A stretch of DNA of 64,000 nucleotides from Azolla caroliniana (taxonomy: Eukaryota > Polypodiophyta), in assembly GCA_043228905.1 (NCBI GenBank), contig JBHGNT010000004.1, positions 2,666,001 to 2,730,000 of the forward strand, written 5' to 3'. The translations under genes and the position numbers were made by a program. This document shows, piece by piece, positions 23,345 through 34,051 of this stretch. The notes under the pieces are model-generated. The model saw only the letters and a program-made list of their open reading frames with translations. It ran no database searches and had not been told where the DNA came from. Every line of letters starts with the position of its first letter. Positions within the stretch are counted from its first letter, which is position 1.

Positions 23345-23765
23345 AAATTCTCCTCTATATAGGCTCGAAGGACTTCTAGCTCAGTTGGTGACAAATTGTA
23401 GGTCGGTCCCCATGGTAGCTCTTTTTCCGGTTGTAAATCGATGGGGATCATACGGTCGATGGCGAGGAAGCGTATTGGCTTGTACTTTATGGAACACATT
23501 GACATAATGACGACACTTCTCTGGAAGTTGGGCAAAATTCCTATCCATGAAGCAAGAATTAGCTCCAGAATTGAGGAGTGCCGAGACATGCACTGGAGAG
23601 GTACTTTTAGTACTAATTGTTACTTGGGCTACAGACACATTGCTAACTTGCTTCGAGGGAATGGAACCACTAATGGGCTATACAGATCTAGGGTTGTCCA
23701 ACCAAACAACTCCTATTTTGGCCAGACTTAGTCATTTAACTCTTCTTCTAACAGACTAAGGACAT
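23345..23765 (-). pseudogene. Chromovirus protease to RT-start fragment
   Basis: Minus-strand coding DNA with protease landmark VSALLNSGANSCFMDRNFAQ (Asp of the DSG/DTG triad replaced by Asn) and the chromovirus RT entry LPRHRPYD ... PWGPTYNLSPTELEVLRAY ... LANGFI. The two parts lie in different frames. It stops just after GFI, before the RT core, where Gypsy-1 gag begins. A relative of this lineage supplies the integrase end at 58.2-58.8 kb. Confidence 0.7.
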
Positions 23766-23852
23766 CAAATTTGTTCGATAGATTTGGGCTTTAGTACTAT
23801 TTGGACTATAAGATATTCCTACTGAAATAGACTCGGGTTAGTACAATTAGAA

Positions 23853-23856
<4 letters not shown>

Positions 23857-23926
<70 letters not shown>
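23857..23926. repeat. (AG)n microsatellite, ~70 bp
   Basis: A nearly pure AG run at the end of the D-type LTR. The homologous LTR at 59 kb ends in a CT run of about 42 bp in the matching orientation. Confidence 0.95.
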
Positions 23927-23931
<5 letters not shown>

Positions 23932-24149
23932 TGATAACAAAAGATATATATTATGTGAAGAGAATATACAGTAGTAGCTAGGAGGCTTAAGACTAGCGTT
24001 GAACTGATTTGGTTCAAAATAATGCCTTGTGCCTCCTTTTATAGTGTTCTCAAGAGTACTCCTGAAGTTTTTAGAATGTTCCAGAGAAATCTGGAATATA
24101 CATCAATTTTCTATGGTAAAACTTAAATGAAAATAATATTCTTCGTATT

Positions 24150-24220
24150 ACAACATATAGTCTAATGGTCAAGACATCAACCCATGTAACCTAAGGTCAT
24201 GGGTTCGGTGTGCATCCGAT
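24150..24220 (+). other. tRNA-like sequence, antisense in D-type LTR
   Basis: An A-box-like TAGTCTAATGGT starts at 24158 and a B-box-like GGTTCGGTG at 24202. The 44-base interval equals that of a tRNA without intron. The tRNA-like strand is plus while the LTR reads minus. The stems are too decayed for a functional tRNA. Confidence 0.6.
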
Positions 24221-24238
24221 TGAGGTTTGTTTGATTTA

Positions 24239-25178
24239 CCACTTCGATACACTGCTTAACGGGTTGGCGAACCTCATCCTAGATCTCCCACTGTGACTGT
24301 TGGGCCTTACTTTGGGTGGTAACTTGCTGAACGTCAACCGCAATCATATTCACGGCTGGTGCTTTCCTGAGATTGTTCGTCGGGCATTGAGTAACATTAT
24401 GGCCTGGTTGATTACAGTTGAAGCATGTTATAGTGGTAGGTTGCGTGGTTGATCTTCTCGAGCTGGTTGGGAATAGGACTGCAGAAGAGTTGTTGGGTTC
24501 TCCTTGCTCGAATTGAGGCAGTCCTAGGTTGCGTGGTTGATCTTCTCGAGCCGGTTTGGGAATAGGACTGCGGAAGGTTTTCACGAGGCTCGGATTGTGG
24601 AGGCCGCCGATTATCGGTGCGCGGAGGGTCTTGACGACGGTTGTCGATTATTCCCCAAAGGTTGGAAGTAGCAATTATGATGTGGGGGCCATTGATTGTG
24701 CAGTGGGTACCAGGGTTCGTGATAGTCTCCCTGATCGTAGTCATCATGGTAATAGGGGTCCTCCGGATAATAACACTCATCATGATAATAGCGTGGCCGA
24801 TTGTGATAGTATGGTGGCTCTAGTCGGTAGTGGGGATCCTGGTGATAGCGATCTGGTTCAGGGTGGTAGCCATCGTTTCGGTGAAGCCGATCATCCTCCC
24901 AGGGTCGTTCAACGTCTCTATTCCGTGGTGGTGGTCGCCCATCCTGTTGTGAACGATCGTGGTGTGGCTTGATTTGTTGTACCGGAACCGAGTTAGTACG
25001 GTTGAGCATGTTGTACTCACATTGCTCAACCATATGTACTCTAGAATGACAGATGAGGCAGTGTGGTCGTAGAGGGCAATCAATAGTCGAGTGACCGGAC
25101 TTGGCACAAGTTGTGCATTGCAGTCGTGCATTGCCGAAACTGGGTCTCCTCGGTTGTTGACAAGACGGTTTGGAGTGT
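24239..25178 (-). pseudogene. Gypsy-3 gag, C-terminal part (piece 4 of 4)
   Basis: Minus-strand gag relic related to the Gypsy-2 gag. It contains the double zinc knuckle CTTCAKSGHSTIDC and CLICHSRVHMVEQC, a long Tyr/Asp/Arg/His-rich segment (24640-24960), a second-region knuckle CFNCNQPGHNVTQC near 24420, and a VDVQQVTTQSKA motif equivalent to DLQQVTTRSKG in Gypsy-2. Frameshifts separate these. It ends at the D-type LTR, and pol is missing. The upstream pieces lie at 29.5-32.1 kb, separated by element B. Confidence 0.8.
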
Positions 25179-25309
25179 TGTCGTGATGTGGCATGTCTAG
25201 TGCGAGAAAAAGTCAAAAATTGAGGATCCACATACATTTCACGAATACTTGTAAAAATGAAAATAAATAAACCTAGGTCACAATGACATTGAGTGCATGT
25301 AAAGGGTTG

Positions 25310-25376
25310 TAAGTAGGATTTGAACCTTGCACCTCTAAGATAAGAGACAATTACCTTACCACTAAAGCTACTACTA
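25310..25376 (-). other. tRNA-like sequence, antisense in element B 5' LTR
   Basis: The minus strand reads TAGCTTTAGTGGTAAGG from 25370 (A box) and GGTTCAAATCC from 25326 (B box), 44 bases apart as in a tRNA. A six-pair hairpin (GTCTCT/AGAGGT) occupies the anticodon-arm position. The T-arm and acceptor stems are incomplete, so I do not call it a tRNA gene. The identical block lies in the 3' LTR. Confidence 0.7.
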
Positions 25377-25502
25377 AGTGCTTTAGATGTTCTATATTTC
25401 TTTCTCATATTCAGTATTTCGTAGGAAACAAAGGTACAAAACCGTGTACACAAAACCATGGGTTTTAGCCCATGGGTTTGTGCATGTCATAAGCAAAACC
25501 GT

Positions 25503-26211
25503 TGTCGAGGATATCCTCGCGGATGCGTAGAAGTCGGGCAGGACCACGGGGGTCTCGAACCAAGGAATCAGGAAAGCGAGGAGGGAGGAGTTTGGGGATC
25601 ACGTAGGCCTTGAGAACACGGGGGAGCGGGTAAGTCTAGCGAACGAGGGAGAGTAAGAGAGTCGCGCGTAGACACAGACACGAACAAAGTATGTTAGGTA
25701 GAAAGAGTTCTATTAAAACATGGGTGCACGGTGTTGTGAGCAGTTACAACCGGATCAGAGCCGATGATGGAGTGCGGAGCTTTGGCAAACAACTAGGTAC
25801 AAAGAGACGTCTGTGCGCAAAAGGTCGATCCCCAGGTCGGGAGCACTCGGGCGTTTGACGCGAGCAGGGGAAGCGCCTTCTTCCTCGGTCAGTCCTCGGT
25901 TGTTCTCTGTGTATCCTTTCCTCTAGATGGCATGCCAAAGACAATCAAAGGTCGCCCCTTTTATAGCACAAGGAGCGACCGTTACAAGCATTCATGACCC
26001 ATCACTTTTTCGTCCTAGATTCTCTCCTCGTAACTCTCCCTACTTATGCGATGTCTATATCTTCTTTAATGCTCTAACAACCTAGTACCCCTCCTTATAC
26101 TCATACTTAGTAGTTATCCTATTGAATTCCCCTTGAGGCGTGCACTCGCGTATACTGGTGTCCCTGCGCGTTTCACCTTGTTTCCGCTTATGGTCCGGAA
26201 TCTTCACAACA
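25503..26211 (-). mobile_element. C-type solo LTR inside element B 5' LTR
   Basis: 709 bp, minus orientation: it starts TGTTGTGAAGATTCCGG at 26211 and ends CCTCGACA at 25503. The flanks are CCGT (25499-25502) and CTGT (26212-26215); the uninterrupted 3' LTR of element B shows CTGT at this site, so the 4-bp target duplication is certain, with one later change. It is related to the solo LTR at 30837-31639 (same ends, same TATAGCACAAGGAGCGACC block). Confidence 0.9.
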
Positions 26212-26216
26212 CTGTG

Positions 26217-26253
26217 TGCACAAAACCATGGTTTTAGCCCATGGTTTTGTGCA
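26217..26253. other. Perfect 15-bp hairpin upstream of LTR TATA
   Basis: Arms TGCACAAAACCATGG (26217-26231) and its exact complement (26239-26253) enclose a 7-base loop. The TATAAAA starts 22 bases further on. The copy in the 3' LTR is at 29214-29250. A similar weaker hairpin lies just upstream in both LTRs. Confidence 0.9.
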
Positions 26254-26274
26254 TGTCACAAGCATGGAGAGACC

Positions 26275-26281
26275 TATAAAA
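26275..26281 (+). promoter_or_regulatory. TATA box of element B 5' LTR
   Basis: GACCTATAAAAGCCTC. The equivalent in the 3' LTR is at 29272-29278. Confidence 0.75.
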
Positions 26282-26550
26282 GCCTCTAGTAAGGCTTGTG
26301 TAAGGGGGGGGCTCAATATGTGAAATCACAATCATCATCATCATCAATAATATAATATTCTTCTTGACATCTATCTTCTTCTTGAGTATACAAATATTTG
26401 TTCTTTTCAAATGTGATATTGGTTTCCTAACTCGTAAATACGCATCGTCGTCTTAATCTCCACTTCCTCACCTCTTTTGTCTCCTTGGTCCGTGGCCCCG
26501 GTGGTCCCGCTCAAGCGAAGCACGCACACACACGCATCTTCGTGACATCT

Positions 26551-26572
26551 TTTTTGGTGAACCCGACGTGAA
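26551..26572 (+). other. Element B primer-site-like sequence
   Basis: TTTGGTGAACCCGACGTGA follows the 5' LTR after three to four bases and is shared with element A (46103 onward). It is not the initiator-Met site used by the Copia elements; the primer tRNA was not identified. Confidence 0.7.
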
Positions 26573-26587
26573 GAGCGGCAGGGGAGG

Positions 26588-28933
26588 ATGAAGATGGACA
26601 AGGAATATCTCATGAAGGCAATGTCGAAGATGATGATGGAATTTTCGAGAGAAAGTAAAAGACGAGATGCAGCTCAACAAGCTGTCGAAAGTGTGGTCGA
26701 GTGAGTCGGCTATTTCGACGGGGGTATAGTCCAAAAAATTTTAGACACCTGCAATGCCGAGATGGATTCAAGCGGTGTAAAAGAAGCTACAAGGCTGGAG
26801 TACTTTTGTCGGGTGGTGGCTGAACCGAACTATAAAGACGTAAAAGAGCTTCAAGAAGCTCATGATTCGTGGGTGACTTTCAAGGAGGCTCTATTGGAGG
26901 CATATGGCTACGAGAGACCGAAGGGACAAAGTCTATACAAATTTAACCAATGGGTGTCATCGAGGAAGACCCACCAGAGTGCTATGCATGCATTCATTGA
27001 GTTTGAGTGTCGGTTCGCTCAACTCTTGGAGCGGGAACAAGGATTGGTGGGGGTGAATAAAGTCTTAATGTTTGTCAAGTCGATTGATCGGAATGAAAGG
27101 ACGGCCATTGGAATCCAACTCGAGGATGACGATGGTGCAAATGGCTTGATCGAGGATTGGGCCAAAGTGGAAAGGTTATGCCGACAACACGATGAGAGGA
27201 AAACGAGATTCTCGTCGACAACAACATGACCCATGAGGGATGTTCAAAGGAGAACGGGATGCAATACACCACCACCGAATGAAGAAAGCTTGAAGATGGA
27301 AGGTTCGACGGTACTCGACATACATGCTTTCGTAAAGGAGGCATATGAGAGTTTAAAAGTACAAGTCAAGGCCAAAGAGAAGCTTAGAATGGAGCCAAAA
27401 CCGAGGCAATTGGTGATCGACGAAGAGGAGACCTCCCGACAAATGCAAACTAATGATGCAGCCAATACGAAGGCCCAAGTTCGGTATGACAGTACCATGG
27501 GAGAAGGTGTGAAACAAGCCACCTTCTCTACTTATAGAGGAACGACGGTTAAGAGAAAGGCCGAAGACTCGAGAGCGGGAAATGCTGCTTTAAAAGTGGA
27601 CGAGCATTTCGGAACACATGTTGTGTCCGAAATATCGAGTAATGAAGGTGCAAGCATGAGGGAAGCTTGCATGATCAAGGGATGTAAAGAGTGCGAGGTC
27701 GACGTGATTGAGGCGGTAGCCACGAGGAACGACATCGAGTCGCAGATGGCTAAGGAAGAGTCCATGGCGGATGACCGTGTCGAGACTTTCCCAACACTTG
27801 ATCTAGAGACTTGGGCAGTTGCGTCCGAGAACCAACATGAGACCCAAGAGACAGAAAGTGGTGGGGAAGAAAATATTGAAGACAATGCGAATAATAACAT
27901 TGAGCGAAAGATGGCTATGGATGAGAAGACGGTGACCGATGGTGTCGAGGTTCTCCCCACAATTGTTCTTGAGACTTTGGCAGTTGTGCCTGAGTGTCAA
28001 CATGAGACCGGAGAGACGAAAGGTGGCAGCTGGAAATCGAAGGACCGAAACGACGATGAGGAGGATGGCCACAGATGAAGGAATCCCTCCACACCGATTC
28101 TGGAGACTTCGGCAGTTGTGCCTGAGAGCGAACATAAGACCGGAGAGATGGAAGGTGGCGGCGAGGAGATGAGGGTCGAAGCTAGCGCATACGGAGGAAC
28201 GGTGGCCAACAAGGACGCCAAAAACAAAGCTACAATAGAGTTCGATGAAGAGCTAGATAGCAGCAAGAAAGGAAGAACCGGAATACAATCCGGATGGAAG
28301 ATGACGCGGTTGGTATTCCGACCCGAACGGAAGCCGACCCAAACGAGAGTTGATCAACTAAGCCCGACCCAACCGAAAACCGGATGGAAACTGACCCGGA
28401 CGAAAGTCGATCGTCTGAGTCCGATTCGGCCGAATGCGAATCCGGACAAAGGCCGACCAAGCCAGAAGTTGATTGGTCGAGACAAACATAAGTTGAACCG
28501 TCCTAGACGGAGGTCGAAGCAGACGATCCACGACACCCGGTCGAGGCTAGCGAGCATAAGGAAAGGCAAGCATGAGACGAGAAATGATGATAAAGGAAAG
28601 TTAGGTGACCAAGGAGATGGCCGAGATGAAGGTGGCACATGCACGAGGCATGAAGCGTTATGCTCGGGAGGAGCAAAGGGAACCATGAAAACTAGATATG
28701 GCAATAAAAAAGGTGAGCGAATGATATGGTGGATCGGATGGCAACGACAGTTCGAAGTAGACGACAAAAAGACGGTGTGGACAAGGCGAAAGAAAGGAGG
28801 AAATCAAACACCAACCACCTTTGACCCTTCCACATCACTCTTTTCTTCTTGGCACATACCAGAGGATGTGCGGTTTGGTGGGGGTGGATGTCGTGATGTG
28901 GCATGTCTAGTGCGAGAAAAAGTCAAAAATTGA
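26588..28933 (+). pseudogene. Element B gag-like protein with repeated tail
   Basis: One frame of about 780 codons from the ATG at 26588, 41 bases after the 5' LTR, broken by TGA at about 26702, 27230 and 28076 but without frameshift. The N-terminal third is a retrotransposon-gag-like helical domain: RLEYFCRVV, TFKEALLEAYG, FNQWVSS, FIEFECRFAQL, GIQLEDDDGANGL. It aligns throughout with element A. The rest is charged and carries three copies of a module around LET-x-AVVPE-x-QHET (27806, 27969, 28100), then two GWKMTR/GWKLTR repeats. No zinc knuckle was found. It is presumably packaged with the machinery of an autonomous relative (inference from the family type). Confidence 0.8.
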
Positions 28934-29544
28934 GGATCCACATACATTTCACGAATACTTGTAAAAATGAAAATAAATAAACCTAGGTCACAATGGCATT
29001 GAGTGCATGTAGAGGGTTGCAAGTAGGATTTGAACCTTGCACCTCTAAGATAAGAGACAATTACCTTACCACTAAAGCTACTACTAAGTGCTTTAGATGT
29101 TCTATATTTCTTTCTCATATTCAGTATTTTGTAGGAAACAAAGGTACAAAACCGTGTACACAAAACCACGGGTTTTAGCCCATGGGTTTGTGCATGTCAT
29201 AAGCAAAACTGTGTGCACAAAACCATGGTTTTAGCCCATGGTTTTGTGCATGTCACAAGCATGGAGAGACCTATAAAAGCCTCTAGTAAGGCTTGTGTAA
29301 GGGGGGGGCTCAATATGTGAAATCACCACCACCACCACCATCAATAATATAATATTCTTCTTGACATCTATCTTCTTCTTGAGTATACAAATATTTGTTC
29401 TTTTCAAATGTGATATTGGTTTCCTAACTCGTACATACGCATCGTCCTCTTAATCTCCACTTCCTCACCTCTTTTGTCTCCTTGGTCCATGGCCCTGGTG
29501 GTCCCGCTCAAGGGAAGCACGCACACATGCGCATCTTCGCGACA
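28889..29544 (+). repeat. Element B 3' LTR
   Basis: 656 bp, starting TGTCGTGATGTGGC after the polypurine tract GGTTTGGTGGGGGTGGA (28872-28888) and ending TCTTCGCGACA. It retains the uninterrupted site into which the C-type solo LTR went in the 5' copy. Confidence 0.92.
29020..29086 (-). other. tRNA-like sequence, antisense in element B 3' LTR
   Basis: The same A-box/B-box arrangement as at 25310-25376: minus strand, A box from 29080, B box from 29036. Confidence 0.7.
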
Positions 29545-30006
29545 ACGTGCCCATGGAGAAAGAATTGTTATGATGAGCCTTATCTAAAGGGAGAACACGA
29601 GCAACCACTTGCTCGATAGTCTGTTGTGAAAAAACCATAAGGGCCAACGCCGTGCTCATGGCTCCTGGAGTCCGGCAAGGAACATACCTTTTAAATGATT
29701 AGTGGACACATCCTGTGCGAGTTGCCAGTAGAGGTCTTGGAATCGGATGGTAAACTGGGAAACCTTTTCATTGGGTCCCTGGGCAATGTTATAGAATTGG
29801 CGGAGCAGTTCACGCTTGGGAATCTCCTGGTGGAATAACTCCAGAAACCTGGTGCGGACATCTTGGAATGTGGTAAACTCCCTTGGATCGTGGCGAGAAT
29901 ACCACCATGTAGCGGGGCTGTCTAGCGAAACAGTAAATTCCACAATTTTGGAGGTGTGCAGCTCCTTAGCGGTGAAGCGTTGCGTAGAATGGTTGGCTTG
30001 CCACGT
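29545..30006 (-). pseudogene. Gypsy-3 gag, middle part (piece 3 of 4)
   Basis: Minus strand. It reads TTWQANHSTQRFTAKELHTS ... FTVSLDSPATWW ... FHQEIPKRELLRQFYNIAQG ... FTIRFQDLYWQLAQ ... LAGLQEP, matching the Gypsy-2 gag positions TWEANHVSQRLTPEEEERS through LNALREP. After LQEP it continues into a TIEQVVARV helix equivalent to TIDQVIDRV and meets element B at 29544. On its other side it is cut by the solo LTR at 30007. The open frame at 29656-30048 includes about 14 codons of LTR readthrough at its start. Confidence 0.85.
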
Positions 30007-30455
30007 TGTCGTGAAGAATTTCGGCCAGAGGCGGAAACCGGGAAACATTGGCTACATCAGCGGGGTGCAGCGTGTGTACGCACCCATGTACATTTAGTGT
30101 GGATATCGAGGGCGCCTTTATGGCACCGAAGAATGAGCAAGTCGGGACAGACGATCCCATGTAAGTCGTGATTTGTCCCACGTTGTAATGCATCCCTTTC
30201 CTTGTTCTATAAAAGGAAGGGAACGCCCTTTGTAAAAGGGTTACCCATTTTTGCATTAGAGGGTATACCGTTAGGTTTAGGGTTAGCTTCTTCTTCTTCT
30301 TCTCCTTCGTATTCGTTTAGGGTTTGCTGCAGCTCATCTCCTGCGCAAGACCCCGCTCGGCGCGACGAGCCCGTGAGCTCCCCGACCGGCGGCTTGGCAG
30401 CTGATGACTACTGTAACCTGCCTTGGTCTGGCTCGAAGCTGGGAATGTATTCTTC

Positions 30456-30495
<40 letters not shown>

Positions 30496-30787
30496 GTTGC
30501 GTCTATCTGTGTATATTGGCGTCTTTGTTGGTGTCGGGTGCTACCCCTTTTCCTGCGTTTTCTGTACATAAGGCGTGAGCTGTGTGTGTGTGTGTGTGCG
30601 TGTGTGCGTGTGTGTGCGTGAGTCGGTGTTAAGCACGCTCTCTCTCTCCTTCTCCCTTCGGTTGCTTCCGGTGTGTTTTTGGGATGCCTCAGGAAACGGT
30701 GAAGCACGACCACTGCGCTCCATCACTCCCTCGTCCAAGACCCCCGTGGTCCCGCCTTTCTCCACGTACGCGCGTAACGACGCGACA
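30007..30787 (+). mobile_element. A-type solo LTR in Gypsy-3 gag
   Basis: 781 bp, homologous to the LTRs of element A (45325-46100). It starts TGTCGTGAAGAATTTCGGCC and ends GTAACGACGCGACA. The target duplication is ACGT (30003-30006) and ATGT (30788-30791). It contains TATAAAA at 30208-30214, a TA microsatellite (30459-30493) and a GT-rich stretch. Confidence 0.92.
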
Positions 30788-30836
30788 ATGTGAAGAGAAA
30801 AGAGTGGATGTGAGATTTTGTGTCGGGACCATCCGT
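30788..30836 (-). pseudogene. Gypsy-3 gag, piece 2 of 4 (49 bp)
   Basis: Between two solo LTRs lies a 49-bp scrap whose minus strand encodes DGPDTKSHIHSFLFT, matching DDPDAEAHVHGFEQT of the Gypsy-2 gag. It joins piece 1 and piece 3 in order, proving that both solo LTRs are insertions into one gag frame. Confidence 0.8.
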
Positions 30837-31425
30837 TGTCGTGAAGATTCCGGGCCATAGGTGGAAACAATGTGAAATGTGCAGGAACACTAGTGTGCAC
30901 GAGTGCACACCCCTAGTGAAGTAAATAGTGTAAGTACTAGACATAGGTAGAAGGAGGTGTACTAGGTAGTTAAGGCATTAATAGGTATTCAGACATCGCG
31001 TAAGTAGGGAGAGTTACGAGGAGAGCGAATCAGGGGGGAGAATCTAGGAAGGGAAAGCGAAAGGTCATGAATGCTTTGTAATGGTCGCTCCTTGTGCTAT
31101 AAAAGGGGCGACCTTTGACTGTTTTTAGGGATGTCATCTAGAGAGGAGGGGAGAGGAGGGGAGACGAGGAGTCCTATGACGGATCACCGGAAGGCGTTTC
31201 CCCTGCTCGCGTCAGATGCCTGAGTGCTCCCGACCAGGGGATCGACCTTCTGCGTGCCTACGTATCTTAGTATCTAACTACTGTAGAGCTCTACGCTCTA
31301 TCACTAGCACTGATCCGGTTGTAATCACCCATAGCGCTACACACATGTTTTGATTAATATAAACTTATCTACCTAACGCAAGTTGTTCTCAGCATCTCTG
31401 TCTGCACATGTGTCTACACACGATC

Positions 31426-31503
<78 letters not shown>

Positions 31504-31639
31504 GCTAACCTTCTCTGTTTAACCGCAGTCTCAAGGCTTACGTAAACCACAAACTCTTCCTCCTCACTTCTTGATTCCTTGGTTCAAGACCCTTGTGGTC
31601 CTGCCCAACTTCTACGCATTCGCGAGGATTTTCTCGACA
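30837..31639 (+). mobile_element. C-type solo LTR in Gypsy-3 gag
   Basis: 803 bp, starting TGTCGTGAAGATTCCGGGCC and ending GAGGATTTTCTCGACA. The target duplication is a perfect CCGT (30833-30836 and 31640-31643). TATAAAA is at 31098-31104. A perfect dyad GTGTGCAC-GA-GTGCACAC lies at 30893-30910. An AC/TC microsatellite lies at 31432-31498. Confidence 0.93.
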
Positions 31640-32102
31640 CCGTGTAGCGGGTATAGGAGTTGTACGGCATTGTGTCGAGATCTGGGTCATCTGGTAGGGT
31701 CGGGAAGGGGTTGAACTCGGATTGTTGAGAGACTACGGGCGGACTCAAAGGAGTGGCGAGTTCGGGGCCGGTATGTGATTGTGTATCGGGGATGACTAGT
31801 GAGGGGTGCAATTCCGAGGTTTTTGGTGATGAGTGCTGAGTGATCGTGGAGTCACTGGTATCCTTGGCTGGCTCAGCGCGGCGGGATGTGAGCCGAGCGC
31901 GAGTAAGATGGTTGGGCGCCGTAATGGCGGCTGGGGGTGTCCATCGACTTGTGTTCGCTGTGATGCACAACGGGAACCGGGTGTGCCAAATTGTATTGTT
32001 TCCTTCTTCAAAAGCAACACTTTCTATTTTCCTTATGGAAATCGGATCAAGGGGTTGTGGTACGTAGTGAAAAAAACAGATTGTGCATGAGATTTTCTCC
32101 AC
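31640..32102 (-). pseudogene. Gypsy-3 gag, N-terminal part (piece 1 of 4)
   Basis: The minus-strand open frame ends in LPDDPDLDTMPYNSYTRYT, equivalent to DDNMPFQYSKYR of Gypsy-2, at the solo LTR edge. Upstream it is Ser/Thr/Pro-rich, as in the Gypsy-2 gag N-terminus, but with no clear alignment, and the first 45 codons may not belong to gag. No LTR or primer site of this element was found to the right. Confidence 0.6.
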
Positions 32103-32559
32103 AATCAGTGCCGTGTAACGAAAAGATAGGCGTCACTTAGCTGTAGGACATGATTTAAATTCAAGAATCAACTTCTAAGTGTGACCGTAACACAGATTCA
32201 CGTAATAGACCCAAAACCATATATATTTATAGTACGAGTGGAGGAACAACGATACACGACTCACGACCGGAGTTACAACAAAAGTATAATCAGATGCTTA
32301 TAGTATCCTATTCGAGCTAGGGGGGGCTTCCTCTTCCCTCAATTCACTCCCCCCTCCTTTCATTTCTCCTTCATGTTTTATAACTTTTTCTTTCTCCGCT
32401 CGACGTGCTTCAGTATTCCATTGTTTTTGGCTGCACGTATTGTTGTGTTCATTTGGCTGTATGTTTCTGATTACGGTTGCCTTCACTACTTTGCCTACCT
32501 CCAGATTTGTTTCACACTTAATATACAAAAATTGGCCCACGGACAACACACGCCGCTTA
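32103..32559. other. No gene seen
   Basis: A C-rich stretch (32320-32370) and AT-rich sequence. It is the place where a 5' LTR of Gypsy-3 would be expected, but no matching copy exists in the window. Confidence 0.3.
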
Positions 32560-33340
32560 GAGGTGGCAAAGCGAGCATATTACGCAAATGAGAACCCATG
32601 AAATGATGGAGATATTAAGTGTTGGGTCTGCCAAAAATACCTTTTCAACACTATGGTGACACCTATGCTTCTCTATGGGGTGGAAATATGGGTTGGTAGC
32701 ATCCCTAAATCTACTTGGAAAGAGTTTGAAAATGTCCAAAAACATTTTTTTACAAAGTTTTTACAAGTTAAGAGACAAATACCATACATCCTCCTCCTCC
32801 TTGAGATGGGATCACTTCCCATTGAGATCATGCCCATGGAAAGGGTTGTTGAATATATGCTTAAGGTTCAAAAAAGTCCCTCACATTAACTTTCTAGAAT
32901 TGCATGTGAAGCAAGCAGAATAGGGAAACCGTACACATCGATACATGTTAGAGCCCATCCCTTTGTCTGCCATTCGAACCATTGCTTCCATGTGACTTAC
33001 CTCACATGAATTGTGATGTGAGACGAGGCGTTGGGGCACAAGTGATGAGAGTGACCGACTATGCCCACTTTGCCCTAATCAAGTTCGAGAGTCTTGAGTA
33101 TCACATTTTGATACAATGCTCTGCCTTTAAAATTATATTTGAACATGCTTTGCACACATCTTCGACCAAGCCTAATCCTTGAACTAATTTCTCTCACAAC
33201 CACAATGTGCACTCTCGATTGCACATTCATTGGTAAAGTTCTTGAACATCGAGAGTTGCTACTCACTTCACACGTATCATGTGAAATGTAATATGTTTGG
33301 TCTCATAGGTCATATTTAACCTCCAAAGACGATAATAGAA
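32560..33340 (+). mobile_element. LINE reverse-transcriptase C-terminal relic
   Basis: The open frame 32653-32889 reads MVTPMLLYGVEIWVGSIPKS then WKEFENVQKHFFTKFLQVK and LLLLEMGSLPIEIM, the LLYGxExW and lGvk...pxxxLxxExGxxPL pattern that follows the RT core in LINE ORF2. At 33060-33170 a frame-shifted zinc-type segment (CPLCPNQ ... EYHILIQCSAF) is recognisable. Both ends fade; no tail was found. It is a different LINE lineage from the four 3' ends at 0-13 kb. Confidence 0.7.
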
Positions 33341-33394
33341 TCTATCTATCTCTCTCACAACAAAATAACACTCAAACCATTAACCATTTTATAG

Positions 33395-33840
33395 ATAACA
33401 AAAATCAAACCAAACCAAACCGTTCATGAACTCCTACGCCACTTAACCAAACCATTTCAAACAAATCGTTTAGGGAAAAGTTGAAACCGAACCGAACCGA
33501 ACTAAACCATTCAATCATAAATTTAAACCTAACCATTTAAGTTAGATTTTAAAAATTCAATAAATAGAAATACATTAAATTAATAAACCATTAAATTAAT
33601 AAACATTTAAGTTAAATTAATAAACAAAAAACATTAATTAAACCATTAAGAAAATAAAAAAAAGTTAACAAAAAACCAATAAAGTATTTAATCCAACAAC
33701 CTAAACCTATAGACTGATAAACTTGAGCTTTAGAACCAAACCAAACCATTTAATAATAATTGAACCAAAACAAACCACATAAGTACATTGGAACTAATAA
33801 ATCTTTGGCTTAACTATTTGGTTCGGTTTGAGTCGAAATC
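33395..33840. repeat. AACCAAACCG-rich island 2
   Basis: It begins with AACCAAACC/AACCGAACC variants and ends with GGTTCGGTTTGAG, so the motif appears in opposite orientation at the two ends, around an AT-rich middle. This suggests a decayed non-autonomous DNA transposon (hAT-like by style). No terminal inverted repeat or target duplication was confirmed. Confidence 0.4.
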
Positions 33841-34051
33841 TGACCAATCATGACATCTTGTCCTCCCTAGTTTAGGTTCCCCATGGTCCTACTCAAATAG
33901 CACATGCACATGCACACGCTGTCGGAGGGTGGAGGCTTTATGCTCCATGGGCTTCAGCCGATCGACTTCCCGTCCGGGTCAGCTTTCAATAGTATCAACT
34001 GGATCGGTTCTCTCTTGTGTGAATCGGATAGGAGGTAGATCGACATCGACT

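Larger units (their letters stand above)
23830..24238 (-). repeat. D-type LTR, minus orientation (edges uncertain)
   Basis: This is homologous to 58795-59133 in the opposite orientation. Shared landmarks are a tRNA-like start, a TACGA stretch, ACTATAAAAGGAGGCAC, GTTCAACGCYAGTCTTAAGCC and a long CT microsatellite. A plausible TATA is present. No primer site or target duplication could be fixed. It lies between the Gypsy-3 gag and the chromovirus fragment. Confidence 0.6.
25179..26547 (+). repeat. Element B 5' LTR, split by a solo LTR
   Basis: It starts TGTCGTGATGTGGC and ends GCATCTTCGTGACA. Features in order: antisense tRNA-like block (25310-25376), first hairpin (about 25448-25492), solo LTR insert (25503-26211), second hairpin (26217-26253), TATAAAA (26275-26281). 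Confidence 0.9.
25179..29544 (+). mobile_element. Element B: GAG-only non-autonomous LTR element (TR-GAG type)
   Basis: A 4.37-kb insertion with 656-bp LTRs; the 5' LTR is exactly 656 bp once its own 709-bp solo-LTR insert and 4-bp duplication are removed. The interior of 2.3 kb has a primer-site-like TTTGGTGAACCCGACGTGA, one gag-like frame and a G-rich polypurine tract. It has no protease, RT or integrase. It interrupts the minus-strand Gypsy-3 gag. Flanking 4-mers are GTGT (25175-25178) and ACGT (29545-29548), so the target duplication is decayed or imperfect. Gag, primer site and 3' end match element A at 45.3 kb, but the LTRs differ. Confidence 0.88.

Noticed and set aside
24150-24220. 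Functional tRNA gene
   Set aside because: A and B boxes and spacing fit, but acceptor and T stems do not pair properly and there is no anticodon assignable with confidence.
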